In this document: positions 36,811-46,299 of the stretch, piece by piece | Position numbering within the stretch: the first letter of the stretch is position 1 | How the letters are laid out: each line of letters opens with the position of its first letter | DNA from: Saccharopolyspora soli | GTDB taxonomy: Bacteria > Actinomycetota > Actinomycetes > Mycobacteriales > Pseudonocardiaceae | Reading direction: 5' to 3' | Assembly (NCBI RefSeq): GCF_022678645.1 | Contig: NZ_JALBWV010000007.1 | Coordinates: forward strand, 62,001-126,000 | Length of the DNA: 64,000 nt | Position numbers and translations under genes: made by a program | The notes under the pieces: generated by a model | Told to the model about the DNA's origin: nothing | Seen by the model: the letters and a program-made list of their open reading frames with translations, nothing else | Database searches by the model: none

Positions 36811-37148
36811 GGATCTGCTGCACCCCTTCGGTCGGTGATGCCCGGACAGACGATGTTCGCCAGGGCAACATGACGAGCCGCTCGGCCCGTCCATCGAAGG
36901 TATGACCAGCGATGACCACGTGCAATGACCCTCTGATTACGCAGTGTTCGCAATTCGGCCCCGGCAAGCTCCCGGCGAGGGTCAACGCCCGCTGCGCGGA
37001 CCGCCGCAGGGATCCGAATTCCCCCGAGCAGGCGAAGCTCCGGTGTGTCGTGCTGCCCGGCTTCGCCGCACGCCTCCTACCACTTGCGGCCCTGGTGGAC
37101 GGCTGGCCGTGGGGGTAGAACAAATGTGAAGGGGTCGGTCTGACGTCG
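36811..37148. other. 338-nt divergent intergenic region
   Basis: This is the longest stretch without a gene. It separates the minus-strand pyrimidine operon from the plus-strand GH15 gene. Apart from the ATGACC repeats nothing clear is seen: no tRNA, no strong hairpin, and no reading frame with convincing codon use. Promoters of both units should lie here. Confidence 0.6.
36902..36930. promoter_or_regulatory. Triple ATGACC direct repeat upstream of the pyrimidine operon
   Basis: ATGACC occurs at 36902, 36912 and 36925, about 92-120 nt before the beta-ureidopropionase start (in the operon's direction the repeat reads GGTCAT). On the minus strand a weak TTGCAC/TACCTT promoter pair with 17-nt spacing overlaps the repeats. 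They could bind an activator or repressor of the pathway; no regulator gene is adjacent. Confidence 0.35.
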
Positions 37149-39035
37149 ATGCGTCCAGCGCAGCTCAAGCGCACGGCGTGGGGCCGCTTGGAGCCGGGGG
37201 GTCCTGTGGCGTCGGATCAGCGGTCTTCGGCAAGTGCCTCCCGATACTTGCCGATCGCCGACCACGGATTGATCGGTGACCTGCGCAGCGTGGCGCTGGT
37301 GGGCACCAACGGCACGATCGACTGGTACTGCTGTTCGCGCTTCGACGGCCCGAGCGTGTTCGCGTCGATCCTCGACGCCGACCGGGGTGGGGCCTTCGAA
37401 CTCGCCGCCGACGTGCCCGCGCGGACCAAGCAGTTCTACTTCCCGGACACCAACGTGCTGATCACCCGGTTCTTCGCCGAGGACGGGGTCGGCGAGATCC
37501 AGGACTTCATGCCGATCGTGGACGACTCGCGCGAGGCCGATCGGCACCGGCTGATCCGCCGGGTGGTGTGCGTGCGGGGATCGCTGCCGTTCCGAGCGCG
37601 GGTGGCGCCGCGGTTCGACTACGCGTCGCAACCGCACACGCTGCACATGGAGGACAGCCACGCCATCTTCGAATCGGCGTCGCTGTCGCTGGCGCTGACC
37701 GCCAGTGTGCCGATCGAGCGCGACGGCTCCGACGTGTGGTCGGTGTTCAAGCTCCACGAGGGTGAGATAGCCGTGTTCGCCCTCGACCGGGTCGGCGACA
37801 GCGTCGTGCCCCGGTCGTGTCCGCTGGCCGAAGCCGAGCGGGAATTCACCGCTACGGTGCGGTTCTGGCGGAAGTGGTTGTCCGCGTCCCGCTACCGGGG
37901 CCGGTGGCGGGAGATGGTGCACCGCTCCGCGTTGACGCTGAAGCTGCTCACCTACGCGCCGACCGGCGCGATCGTGGCGGCGCCGACGACGAGCCTGCCC
38001 GAGCACATCGGCGGCGGGCGCAACTGGGACTACCGCTACGTGTGGATCCGGGACGCCGCGTTCTGCGTGTACGCCCTGCTGCGGCTGGGGTTCACTGACG
38101 AGGCCGAAGCGTTCATGAGCTTCCTGTCCAACCACGTCGACCTCCGCCACTGCAACGACTCGGGCCCGCTGCAGATCATGTACGGCATCGACGGGCGCAG
38201 CGAACTGCCCGAGCGCGAACTGCACCACCTGGAGGGCTACCAGGGCTCCGCCCCGGTGCGGATCGGAAACGCGGCCGTCGACCAGTTCCAGCTGGACATC
38301 TACGGTGCGCTGATCGATTCGATCTACCTCTACGACAAGTGGGGGAAGTCGATTTCCAGCCAGTCCTGGGACAGCATCGTCGCCGTGGTCGACTGGGTCT
38401 GCGACAACTGGGACCGGCCCGACGAGGGGGTTTGGGAAACCCGCGGCGGCCGCAAGAACTTCCTGTACTCCCGGCTGATGTGCTGGGTGGCCATCGAACG
38501 AGCGATGCGGATGGCCAACCGGCGCGGGCTGCCCGCCGACATCGCCCGGTGGCGGCGGGCCCGCGACACGATCTACCGGCGGATCATGCAACGCGGCTGG
38601 TCGGACAAGCGGGCTGCCTTCGTCCAGCACGAGGGCGACGACGTGTTGGACGCCGCGCTGCTCATGATGCCGCTGACCAAGTTCATCGCCCCGACCGATC
38701 CGAAGTGGTTGGCCACGCTCGACGCGCTGGGCGAGCAGCTGGTGTCCGACTCGCTGGTCTACCGCTACGACCCCCAGGCCAGCCCGGACGGCCTGCAGGG
38801 CGCCGAGGGCACCTTCTCGATCTGCTCCTTCTGGTACGTCGAGGCCCTGACCCGCGCCGGACGCCTCGAAGAGGCCAGGTTGGCGTTCGAGAAGATGCTC
38901 ACCTACGCCAACCACCTCGGCCTCTACGCCGAGGAGATCGGGCACACCGGCGAGCAACTCGGCAACTTCCCACAGGCGTTCACCCACCTGTCGTTGATCA
39001 GCGCGGCGTTCAACCTCGACCGACACCTCGGCTGA
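37149..39035 (+). CDS. Glycoside hydrolase family 15 (trehalase/glucoamylase-like)
   Basis: A 628-residue cytosolic GH15 protein. Residues about 30-270 form the N-terminal beta domain (YLPIADHGLIGDL; GTNGTIDWYCCSRFDGPS). Residues 280-620 form the alpha6/alpha6 catalytic domain with GGRNWDYRYVWIRDAAF, HHLEGYQGSAPVRIGNAA and a C-terminal EEIGHTGEQLGNFPQAF, where the two catalytic glutamates are expected. Mycobacterial relatives act as trehalases; others are glucoamylases. The ATG at 37149 has no clear ribosome binding site; GTG 37206, with a GGGGGG tract just upstream, would remove 19 residues and is an equally good start. Confidence 0.93.
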   Translation: MRPAQLKRTAWGRLEPGGPVASDQRSSASASRYLPIADHGLIGDLRSVALVGTNGTIDWYCCSRFDGPSVFASILDADRGGAFELAADVPARTKQFYFPDTNVLITRFFAEDGVGEIQDFMPIVDDSREADRHRLIRRVVCVRGSLPFRARVAPRFDYASQPHTLHMEDSHAIFESASLSLALTASVPIERDGSDVWSVFKLHEGEIAVFALDRVGDSVVPRSCPLAEAEREFTATVRFWRKWLSASRYRGRWREMVHRSALTLKLLTYAPTGAIVAAPTTSLPEHIGGGRNWDYRYVWIRDAAFCVYALLRLGFTDEAEAFMSFLSNHVDLRHCNDSGPLQIMYGIDGRSELPERELHHLEGYQGSAPVRIGNAAVDQFQLDIYGALIDSIYLYDKWGKSISSQSWDSIVAVVDWVCDNWDRPDEGVWETRGGRKNFLYSRLMCWVAIERAMRMANRRGLPADIARWRRARDTIYRRIMQRGWSDKRAAFVQHEGDDVLDAALLMMPLTKFIAPTDPKWLATLDALGEQLVSDSLVYRYDPQASPDGLQGAEGTFSICSFWYVEALTRAGRLEEARLAFEKMLTYANHLGLYAEEIGHTGEQLGNFPQAFTHLSLISAAFNLDRHLG

Positions 39036-39181
39036 AGCCCAGCACCAGGCGAGTCGTTTTGCGCGGGAAATCCGATATCGACACCGTTGTCGGACCCGAA
39101 GAGGACACAGCGTTGAGCAATAGATGAACAGCAGGCAAACTCACTCGATGTGATCATGTAGGCACATGCAGCATCCATTAG

Positions 39182-42100
39182 GTGGAATATCCACAGACTG
39201 CCGTGCACGCTGCGTTTCAGCCGCTGGTGAACATTCGGCTCGGCGGGATCGTGGCCGTTGAGGTCGTCGCCCGCTGGAACGAACATGCCCAGCGCGACGG
39301 CGCGGTGAGCCTGCCGTCCGACTCGCTCACCCGGGACCTGCGGCTGACCGTGGCCGCCGTCCGGGCCTCGGCCGAGTGCCGGGTCCGACTACCGCTGCAC
39401 CTCACCGTGCTGGCCAGCACGGTCGTCCGCGATTCCCGCGCCCTAATGGACGTGCGGCGGGCGCTGTGGGCCACCGGCCGTCACGAGCACGAGGTCATCC
39501 TCGAAATCCGCCCGCCGTTGAGCCAGCTCGACCCGGACCAATTGCACGCCCGTATCGAAGAGCTGCGCAACTGCGGATTCCGCATCGCGGTCGGCGGTGT
39601 GGGCGAAGGCCACGTCCCGCCGACTCTGGTCACCGACCTGCGACCGGACTTCCTCAAGCTCGCGCCAGCCGTGTTGCGCGGATTCCCGGAAACGCGCGGC
39701 CGACTCGCCATCGTCGAATCGTTCCAGCACATGGCCGAGGCCATCGGCTCGAACCTGGTGGTCGACGGCATCGACGACCAGCAACAGCTCGCGGCCGTGC
39801 GCCGCCTGGGCATCCGGCTCGTGCAGGGCAACCTGCTGGCACCCTCCTCCGACCAGCCGCCGTCGAGCACCCAGGTCTCCATCCCAGCGCGGGAGATCTC
39901 CGGGCGGCTCGACCGGGAGGAAACCAGTGCCGCCGCAGGACCACTGGTCACCGAATTCATGTCGCCCGCCACCTCGCTCCCGGACGACGCCTTGGCGGAC
40001 GAGGCGCGCCAGACCTTCGCCGAGCACCCCGAGATCAGCGGCATCGTCCTGGTCGACGAAGAACAGCGGCCCCGGCGGACGATCGACCGCAACCGGTTCC
40101 TGCTCGCCGTCACCGGCCCGTACGGCCACGCGCTGCACGCCAAGAAGCCCGCTTCCCGGCTGGCCGACAAACCCCGGATCGTCACGACCTCCACCACGGC
40201 CACCGAGACCCTGCGGCTGGTCACCTCTTCGGATCGCAACCGCGTCTACGACGACGCCGTGGTGGTCGACGAGGCGGGTCGATGCCTGGGGGTGGTCCGC
40301 GCGAGCGACCTGGTCCGCGGTGTCACCGACCAGAAGGTCGAGGAAGCCGCCGCGCTCAACCCGCTGACCCGGTTGCCGGGCAGCGGCAGCATCGCCCGCG
40401 AGATCTGCCGACGCCTGGACCAGGGTGACGAGTTCACCGTGGGATGGCTGGACGTCGACTCCTTCAAAACGCTCAACGACCACGCCGGAATAGCCGCTTG
40501 CGACGATCTGATCCGCGCGATCGGTCGCAGCCTCACCGATGTGGCCACCTCGATGGGTTCGGTGCAGATCGCGCACGTCGGCGGCGACGACTTCCTCATC
40601 GCCTGCGCACCGGCCGACCTGGAGGCGCTGGCCTCGGCGGTCCTGGATCCGCCGCGCACGGTCGGCGGCACACCGGTCAGCTTGTCGCTGGCCACGCTGG
40701 CGATCGACCCCTGCGGCGCGGCGGGCTACGACGAGATCGCGCAGCGCCTGGCACCCCTGAAACGGTTCGCGAAGGCGCTGCACGGCTCGAGCTGGGTGAT
40801 GTCGCGGCCCGGCACCGAGCACATCGAAGTCCTGCGCGGTCGGGAGGAAAGCCGCGCCGAGCACGGCCTGTGCCTCGCCGATGACCAGCCGGAACAGGAC
40901 GCGGCGCCGTCGAGTGAGCCCGATGTCGCCCTGACCCGGCTGCGGCGGTCCAGCCAGCGCTTCACCGACCTCCTCGCCGTCGCCCCGGTCGGCATCGGCC
41001 TGTTCGACCAGTCCGAACGGCTGGTGGACGCCAACGACGCGCTGTGCCGACTCCTCGGATACCGCCTGGACCAGCTGCGCGGGTGCACCGCCGACGATCT
41101 CAGCCACCCGCAGGACCAGGCCGGATCGCTGCGACCGGCCAAGGGCAAGTTGAGCCCGGACGGCGCGAACCCGAGCGTTCTGCAACGGCTGTTGTTGCGG
41201 GCCGACGGCCAACCGGTGTCCTGCGAGCTGCACACCTCCCTGTCGGTGCAGGACGACGGGTCGCAGTTCTGGTTGGTGGTGTTCCAGGACATCACCGAAC
41301 GCCACCGGCAGGCCGAAATCCTGCACCACCGGGCCACCCACGACGATCTGACCGGCCTGCCCAACCGAGCCGCGGTCAAGGAACTGCTCGGCGCCTACCT
41401 CAACGGCCCGGAGCGCACCCGCACCGCCGTGCTGTTCTGCGACATCGACAAGTTCAAGCGGATCAACGACTCGCTCGGCCACGACGCGGGTGACGAACTG
41501 CTCGTGGCGCTGGCCAGGATCCTGGAAAACGGCGTGCCGCCCGAGTGCACCGTGGTGCGGCTCTCCGGCGACGAGTTCGTGATCGTCTGCTCGGACATCA
41601 ACGCGGTCGGTGGCCTGGACGCGCTTGCCACCCGCGTTTCCGCGCTGCTGCGCACCGCCATTCCGGTGCAGGGCCAGCTGATCCGCGTGTCGGCCTCGAT
41701 CGGCGCCGCGATGCCGTCCCAGGGCAACAACACGGCGGACGACCTGCTGAGATTCGCCGACGTGGCGATGTTCGAAGCCAAGCGCAGCGGCCTCGGCAAG
41801 GTCTCGCTGGCCAGCCCCACGCTCATCGCCTCGGCCGACGGGCAACTGCACATGGAGGGCGAGCTGCGCGCGGCGCTGGCGCGCGACGAACTGGAGCTGC
41901 ACTACCAGCCGGTGGTCGCCTCCGACGGCTCGATCGTGGGAGCTGAAGCGCTCGTGCGCTGGCCGCACCCCGAGCGCGGACTGCTCACCCCCGGAGACTT
42001 CCTCCCCATCGCCGAACAAGGCGACCTGCTCGGCAAGCTGGACCGCTGGGTGCTGCGCGCCGCCCTGCACGACGCCGTGCAGTGGCCGATGGCCAACGGC

Positions 42101-42628
42101 CAGGAGATCCGAATCGCGGTCAACCTGGCCGGACTCGTGCCCGGCGATCCCAAGTTCATCCCCACCATCTCAGACACCCTCAACGAAACCGGCATCGACC
42201 CGGCGCGGGTCGTCCTGGAACTCGTCGAAACCGCTCTCGTCGACCTGCCCACCCAAGCCCGTTCGGCGATGCACGCCCTCGCTGAACGGGGCGTCAGCTT
42301 CGCCGTCGACGACTTCGGCACCGGCTACTCGTCACTGGCGCGGCTCAAGGAGCTGCCCGCCCAGATCATCAAGGCCGACCGCCGGTTCATCTCCGGTATC
42401 GGCGGCGATCCCGCCGACTTCGCCGTCACCCGAGCCGTGGTCGACATGGCCCGCGCCATGGGACGCCGCTGCATCGCGGAAGGCGTGGAAACCGCCATCC
42501 AGTTCCACGTCCTCAAGGGGCTGGGCGTGGACGCCTACCAGGGTTGGCTGTTCTCCCATGCGATCCCGCACCACGACCTGCGCGACCTGCTGCGCAAGGG
42601 CACCCTGCTCACTCCCGACGCGCAGTAG
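39182..42628 (+). CDS. Double GGDEF/EAL cyclic-di-GMP signalling protein with CBS and PAS domains
   Basis: An 1148-residue soluble protein. Order: a degenerate EAL (residues 1-225: EVVARW kept, but VGGVGEG replaces DDFGTG), a CBS pair (about 255-390), GGDEF-1 with GGDDF at the active site (about 395-545), PAS (about 590-705: FTDLLAVAPVGIGLFDQSERLVDANDALCRLLGY), GGDEF-2 with SGDEF (about 715-870), and a complete EAL (about 885-1140: EALVRW, VLELVETAL, VDDFGTGYSS, KADRRF, IAEGVET). The C-terminal phosphodiesterase looks active; SGDEF can be active; the N-terminal EAL is probably a sensor. A GTG start is used without a clear ribosome binding site. Transcribed alone. Confidence 0.93.
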   Translation: MEYPQTAVHAAFQPLVNIRLGGIVAVEVVARWNEHAQRDGAVSLPSDSLTRDLRLTVAAVRASAECRVRLPLHLTVLASTVVRDSRALMDVRRALWATGRHEHEVILEIRPPLSQLDPDQLHARIEELRNCGFRIAVGGVGEGHVPPTLVTDLRPDFLKLAPAVLRGFPETRGRLAIVESFQHMAEAIGSNLVVDGIDDQQQLAAVRRLGIRLVQGNLLAPSSDQPPSSTQVSIPAREISGRLDREETSAAAGPLVTEFMSPATSLPDDALADEARQTFAEHPEISGIVLVDEEQRPRRTIDRNRFLLAVTGPYGHALHAKKPASRLADKPRIVTTSTTATETLRLVTSSDRNRVYDDAVVVDEAGRCLGVVRASDLVRGVTDQKVEEAAALNPLTRLPGSGSIAREICRRLDQGDEFTVGWLDVDSFKTLNDHAGIAACDDLIRAIGRSLTDVATSMGSVQIAHVGGDDFLIACAPADLEALASAVLDPPRTVGGTPVSLSLATLAIDPCGAAGYDEIAQRLAPLKRFAKALHGSSWVMSRPGTEHIEVLRGREESRAEHGLCLADDQPEQDAAPSSEPDVALTRLRRSSQRFTDLLAVAPVGIGLFDQSERLVDANDALCRLLGYRLDQLRGCTADDLSHPQDQAGSLRPAKGKLSPDGANPSVLQRLLLRADGQPVSCELHTSLSVQDDGSQFWLVVFQDITERHRQAEILHHRATHDDLTGLPNRAAVKELLGAYLNGPERTRTAVLFCDIDKFKRINDSLGHDAGDELLVALARILENGVPPECTVVRLSGDEFVIVCSDINAVGGLDALATRVSALLRTAIPVQGQLIRVSASIGAAMPSQGNNTADDLLRFADVAMFEAKRSGLGKVSLASPTLIASADGQLHMEGELRAALARDELELHYQPVVASDGSIVGAEALVRWPHPERGLLTPGDFLPIAEQGDLLGKLDRWVLRAALHDAVQWPMANGQEIRIAVNLAGLVPGDPKFIPTISDTLNETGIDPARVVLELVETALVDLPTQARSAMHALAERGVSFAVDDFGTGYSSLARLKELPAQIIKADRRFISGIGGDPADFAVTRAVVDMARAMGRRCIAEGVETAIQFHVLKGLGVDAYQGWLFSHAIPHHDLRDLLRKGTLLTPDAQ

Positions 42629-42634
42629 CACCGA

Positions 42635-44026
42635 TCAGCTGCCCAGACCGATGCGGTGGCGGTCGAGGAAGCGCAGCCACCGGCCGCGCCGACCCCCGTC
42701 GGCATCGGCGTGCGCGAGGGACCTGCGGGTGAACTGGACCAGTGGCCAGCGCAGCGGCTCCGGGGGGAACGGCAGCGGCTTCTCGCGCACCATGCTCAGC
42801 CGGGTTCGCTCGGTGTCCTGCTGCCACAACAGGTCCAGCGCGGTCTGCGCGCCGAACCGGGCGGCCGCGACGCCCAATCCGGTGAAGCCGACCGCGTAGG
42901 CGACGCCTCGGGTGCAGCCGAAGATCGGGGTGGATCGGGTCGTGGAGTCGATCGGACCGCCCCAGCGGTGCGTGAAGCGCACACCGTCCAACTGGGGAAA
43001 CGTGTGGAAGAAGTTCCGGGCCAAGTTGCGGTGCGCGGCGTCGTGCCGGGCCAGCCGCGCATCGGTGCGCCCGCCGAAGTAGTACACCGCGTCATAACCG
43101 CCCCACAGGATCCGACCGTCGGGCGTCGGGCGGTAGTAGTGGAACCGGTTGGCGCTGTCGGTGATGCCCTGCCGATCCCGCCACCCCAGCGACTCCCACT
43201 GCTGGGCCGACAGCGGCTCGGTGACCAGCACGTAGTCCCAGATCGGCAGCACGTACCGGCGGATCGACCGCAGCGGGGTCGGGAAAGCGTTGGTCGCCAG
43301 CACCACCCCGCCGGCCCGCACCGTCCCTTGTGGAACCTTCAGCCGGACCCCGGCGCCGTGGCGGCGCAACCCGCGAACCGGGGTGCCCTCGTGGCCGCGC
43401 ACGCCGAGCCGCTGCGCGGCCTCGGCAAGCCCCCATACCAGCCTCGCCGGATCGACCAGACCACCGGCGTCCGGCAGGCGCAGACCCGCCCGATACGTCG
43501 GCGAGGCCACGTCCGCGCGAACACCGCCCGCGCCCAGGAAGCGCGCCGCCATCCCGTGTTCGCGGTACAGCTCGGCTTCGTCGCTGAGCTCCCCCACCTC
43601 GTGCGGCGCGGTGGCGACGCTGGTCTTGCCGCACAGCCGGAGGTCCGCCTCGATGCCCTCTTGGCGGACGAACTTCTCGATCTCCTGCAGGTTCTCCCGC
43701 CCCAACGTCACCAACCTGCTGATCTCCGCTGGCCACAGCCAAGCGCCGTGCGCGAGCCCGTGCGTCAGGGATTCCGATACGAACCCACCGCTGCGACCGC
43801 TGCCGCCGTGCCCGATCCAGTGCGCTTCCAGCAGCAGCACGTCGAGGTCCGGGCGTTGCTGTTTGGCCAGGATAGCCGCCCACAGCCCGGTGAATCCGCC
43901 CCCGACCACCACGAGATCGGCGCGATCGTCCCCGGCCAACGGTTCCCGAGGCGTTGGCCGGTCGCCGCGATCCGTCCAGTACGCGGCGATTTCGGCATCG
44001 GCCAGCGCCGCGTCGAGCTGATCCAT
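42635..44026 (-). CDS. FAD-dependent amine oxidoreductase (DAO / gamma-glutamylputrescine oxidase-like)
   Basis: A 463-residue DAO-family flavoprotein with the FAD motif DLVVVGGGFTGLWAAILA (about 38-55), LLEAHWIGHGGSGRSGGF, a substrate domain (YYRPTPDGRILWGGYDA), and a C-terminal GVAYAVGFTGLGVAAARFGA. The layout matches PuuB/OrdL-like oxidases of N-substituted amines. No polyamine or glycine-betaine pathway gene is adjacent, so the substrate is open. It starts 6 nt after the DUF5313 gene, in the same operon, and converges on the c-di-GMP gene with a 6-nt gap. Confidence 0.9.
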   Translation of the reverse strand: MDQLDAALADAEIAAYWTDRGDRPTPREPLAGDDRADLVVVGGGFTGLWAAILAKQQRPDLDVLLLEAHWIGHGGSGRSGGFVSESLTHGLAHGAWLWPAEISRLVTLGRENLQEIEKFVRQEGIEADLRLCGKTSVATAPHEVGELSDEAELYREHGMAARFLGAGGVRADVASPTYRAGLRLPDAGGLVDPARLVWGLAEAAQRLGVRGHEGTPVRGLRRHGAGVRLKVPQGTVRAGGVVLATNAFPTPLRSIRRYVLPIWDYVLVTEPLSAQQWESLGWRDRQGITDSANRFHYYRPTPDGRILWGGYDAVYYFGGRTDARLARHDAAHRNLARNFFHTFPQLDGVRFTHRWGGPIDSTTRSTPIFGCTRGVAYAVGFTGLGVAAARFGAQTALDLLWQQDTERTRLSMVREKPLPFPPEPLRWPLVQFTRRSLAHADADGGRRGRWLRFLDRHRIGLGS

Positions 44027-44032
44027 CCCCTG

Positions 44033-44416
44033 CTACTCCCACCACGGCCGGTAGCCGACGCCGTACCTGTCGGCCCGGCGGACGTCGCGGCGCAGTTCTC
44101 GGGTGTCCCTCGCGACACCAGGTGGGAAGCCGTGCTTGATCGCGCGGTGCTCGGCCGTCTCGCCCGCGTAGCACAGCGAGTAGAACAACCCGACCAGCAA
44201 ACCGAGCAGGATCGAGGTCAACCGGATCCACAGCGGGCCGGGCAGCAGCACGAGCAGGCAGAACGGCGCCAGCTGGGTCAGCGCGCGAGCCACGTGGCGC
44301 AGCACCCAGGTGGGGCAGGTGACGTCGTGCAACACCCACTCGGCGCACCGGTCCGGCAGCTTGCCACCGAAGGCGTACCAGACCCATTGCGCCGGATTGG
44401 GCCGATTGGTCGCCAT
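44033..44416 (-). CDS. DUF5313 family membrane protein
   Basis: A 127-residue actinobacterial protein: NRPNPAQWVWYAFGGKLP, WVLHDVTCPTWVLRHVARAL, then two adjacent hydrophobic helices (about 50-85) and a basic tail with AEHRAIKHGFPPG and RADRYG ending in YRPWWE. This matches the family I know as DUF5313, restricted to actinobacteria and of unknown function. The Shine-Dalgarno-like GGAGGG abuts the ATG, an unusually short spacing. It precedes the amine oxidoreductase gene by 6 nt. Confidence 0.85.
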   Translation of the reverse strand: MATNRPNPAQWVWYAFGGKLPDRCAEWVLHDVTCPTWVLRHVARALTQLAPFCLLVLLPGPLWIRLTSILLGLLVGLFYSLCYAGETAEHRAIKHGFPPGVARDTRELRRDVRRADRYGVGYRPWWE

Positions 44417-44616
44417 CCCTCCAGGTTAGTCTTCGGCGGTTTCGACCGAGCCGTCCATTCGGCCGGACCTCGTTGGCTGCGCGATCACCGGCAGCTGCGA
44501 TCCGCCCGAGCGCCCCATGCGTCGGCGCCTGCAACGCGCGTCACTCGAACCATTTCGTCGTCGCCGGTAACGAATGCCGCGCTTGATCGATGTGCACAGC
44601 AGAAGGGGTGAGTTAC

Positions 44617-44772
44617 GTGTTCGTCGTTGTTGTGGCCTTGCTGTTGGTGTTGATCCTGGGTGCCGTCATGTTCACCGATGTGCTCGACGACAAGGGATCG
44701 TTGAGCCGCCGCAGTCTCAAGAACGCGGTGGCGCAGTTGCGGCGGGACATCCGCCTGCTCGGCCACCGCTGA
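44617..44772 (+). CDS. 51-residue membrane protein with basic tail
   Basis: A small protein: an N-terminal membrane helix (VFVVVVALLLVLILGAVMF) followed by a charged amphipathic tail (DVLDDKGSLSRRSLKNAVAQ...RRDIRLLGHR). GTG 44617 has AAGGGG 8 nt upstream; GTG 44608 would add three residues. Codon third positions are mostly G/C. No family is recognised. It is followed at once by a 12-bp hairpin, so it forms a complete small transcription unit. Confidence 0.6.
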   Translation: MFVVVVALLLVLILGAVMFTDVLDDKGSLSRRSLKNAVAQLRRDIRLLGHR

Positions 44773-44789
44773 CCGTCCAGAGTGGATTA

Positions 44790-44817
44790 TCGGCCCCCGC
44801 CGAGCGGCGGGGGCCGA
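44790..44817. terminator. 12-bp hairpin terminator between convergent genes
   Basis: Perfect inverted repeat TCGGCCCCCGCC-GAGC-GGCGGGGGCCGA, 18 nt after the small membrane gene and 6 nt before the end of the FAH-family gene. It probably terminates both. Confidence 0.8.
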
Positions 44818-44822
44818 CGCCG

Positions 44823-45998
44823 CTACCCGGCCAGCAGGCCACGGGTGGTGAGGTTGGCCAGCAGGGCTCGCACGCCGAACGTCCACTCCGGACATTGCTC
44901 GGAGTGCGCGACCCGGTTGACCAGGGTGCCCAGCTTCGGGGTGGAGATCCGGACGACGTCTCCGAGGTGGTGGGTGAACCCCTTGCCCGGTGCGCCGCGG
45001 TCCTCGGTGGGCGCGAACAGCGTCCCGGTGTAGAGGATCAGGCCGTCCGGGTACTGGTGGTGGCGGCCCACCGCGGCGCGGGCGAGGTCCTGCGGATCGC
45101 GGCTGATCTCCCGCATCGAGCTCAGCCCGTCGAGCACGAACCCGTCCTCGCCGACGACCTCCAGCCGCAGGTCCAGCGTGCGCACATCATCGACGCCGAA
45201 GCCGTCGTCGAACAGCCGCAGGAACGGTCCCAGCGACGCGGAGGCGTTGTTGTCCTTGGCCTTGGGCAACAGCAGCGCGCTGCGGCCCTCGACGTCGCGG
45301 AGGTTGACGTCGTTGCCGAGGGTCGCGCCGACGATCCGGCCGTCGGAGCGGATCGCCAGAGCCACCTCGGGTTCGGGGTTGTTCCACTCCGAACCCGCCG
45401 CGATGCCCACGTCGGCGCCGACGCCGACGGCGGCGAGCAGCGGTGCCTTGGTGAAGATCTCCGGGTCCGGACCGAGCCCGACCTCCAGGTACTGCGACCA
45501 GAGCCCATCGCGGACCAGCACTTCCTTGACCGACTGCGCCTCCGCCGAGCCGGGCACCACGGTTGCCAGGGTGCCGCCGATCGCGGCCTCCACCTGAGTG
45601 CGGATCTCCGCGGAGCGCCGCACGTCGCCGCCCGCGCGCTCCTCGATCACCCGCTCCAGCATGCTCTTGACGAAGGTGACCCCGGCGGCCTTGAGGACCT
45701 GCAGGTCAGCGGGCGCCAGCAGGTGCGGTCCCGCGGCGCCGGTCAGCGAATTCTCCAGCACCCGCGCCAGCGGCCAGCTCTTGCGCCCGGTCGCGGTGCG
45801 GGCGAGTTCGGCCGGGTCTGGGTGTTCCAACAGGTCGGTCAGCGTCGGGGTGACGCCGCTGAGGTCCACCAGTTCTTCGCCGCGAACCGCCACGACGGCG
45901 GGCCCGGCCTCGTCGGGGTCGTACAACCGGCCGACCAGCGTCGCCGCGGCCCGGTCGGTGGGCAGGACATCGAAGGCATCATCGAGCAACTTCACCAC
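44823..45998 (-). CDS. Fumarylacetoacetate hydrolase family protein
   Basis: A 391-residue FAH-fold protein. Metal ligands are expected in VTFVKSMLERVIEERAGGDVRR, GSEWNNPEPEVALAI and GATLGNDVNLRDVEGRSALLLPKAK. The length and the ending GFTHHLGDVVRISTPKLGTLVN resemble the 2-keto-3-deoxy-sugar-acid dehydratase branch rather than tyrosine-pathway FAH. The exact reaction cannot be set. GTG 45998 is preferred (GAGG 7 nt upstream) over GTG 46004. It is transcribed alone toward a hairpin terminator. Confidence 0.88.
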   Translation of the reverse strand: MVKLLDDAFDVLPTDRAAATLVGRLYDPDEAGPAVVAVRGEELVDLSGVTPTLTDLLEHPDPAELARTATGRKSWPLARVLENSLTGAAGPHLLAPADLQVLKAAGVTFVKSMLERVIEERAGGDVRRSAEIRTQVEAAIGGTLATVVPGSAEAQSVKEVLVRDGLWSQYLEVGLGPDPEIFTKAPLLAAVGVGADVGIAAGSEWNNPEPEVALAIRSDGRIVGATLGNDVNLRDVEGRSALLLPKAKDNNASASLGPFLRLFDDGFGVDDVRTLDLRLEVVGEDGFVLDGLSSMREISRDPQDLARAAVGRHHQYPDGLILYTGTLFAPTEDRGAPGKGFTHHLGDVVRISTPKLGTLVNRVAHSEQCPEWTFGVRALLANLTTRGLLAG

Positions 45999-46299
45999 AA
46001 GCACACCTCGCGATCAGCGTTGATCGACAAGATACCCGTCGAAGCGGACGCACGGGTTCGGCCGACAGGCCGCACCATTGCTGCGCAGTGCGGGCCGCGA
46101 AGCGTCGGCGTTCCGGGCGGCACGACATCACGCGGCCGCCGACCGCACCGCCGCTGACCAGTGGTGATCATGCGATTCGGCAGTCCGGGGGGCTGGCGAG
46201 GCGAATCGGCCGTGGCGTAGGGTGCGACCGGTTGTCATCACTCGTTCGGGTGACGCCGTAGAGACCTTCCGGCCGACAGGTGAGGTGACAGAGGTGCGC

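Noticed and set aside
44425-44445. A TTAG-containing half site near 44435 as a second iron box
   Set aside because: Only one half (AGGTTAG) is present and there is no dyad or iron-related gene beside it.
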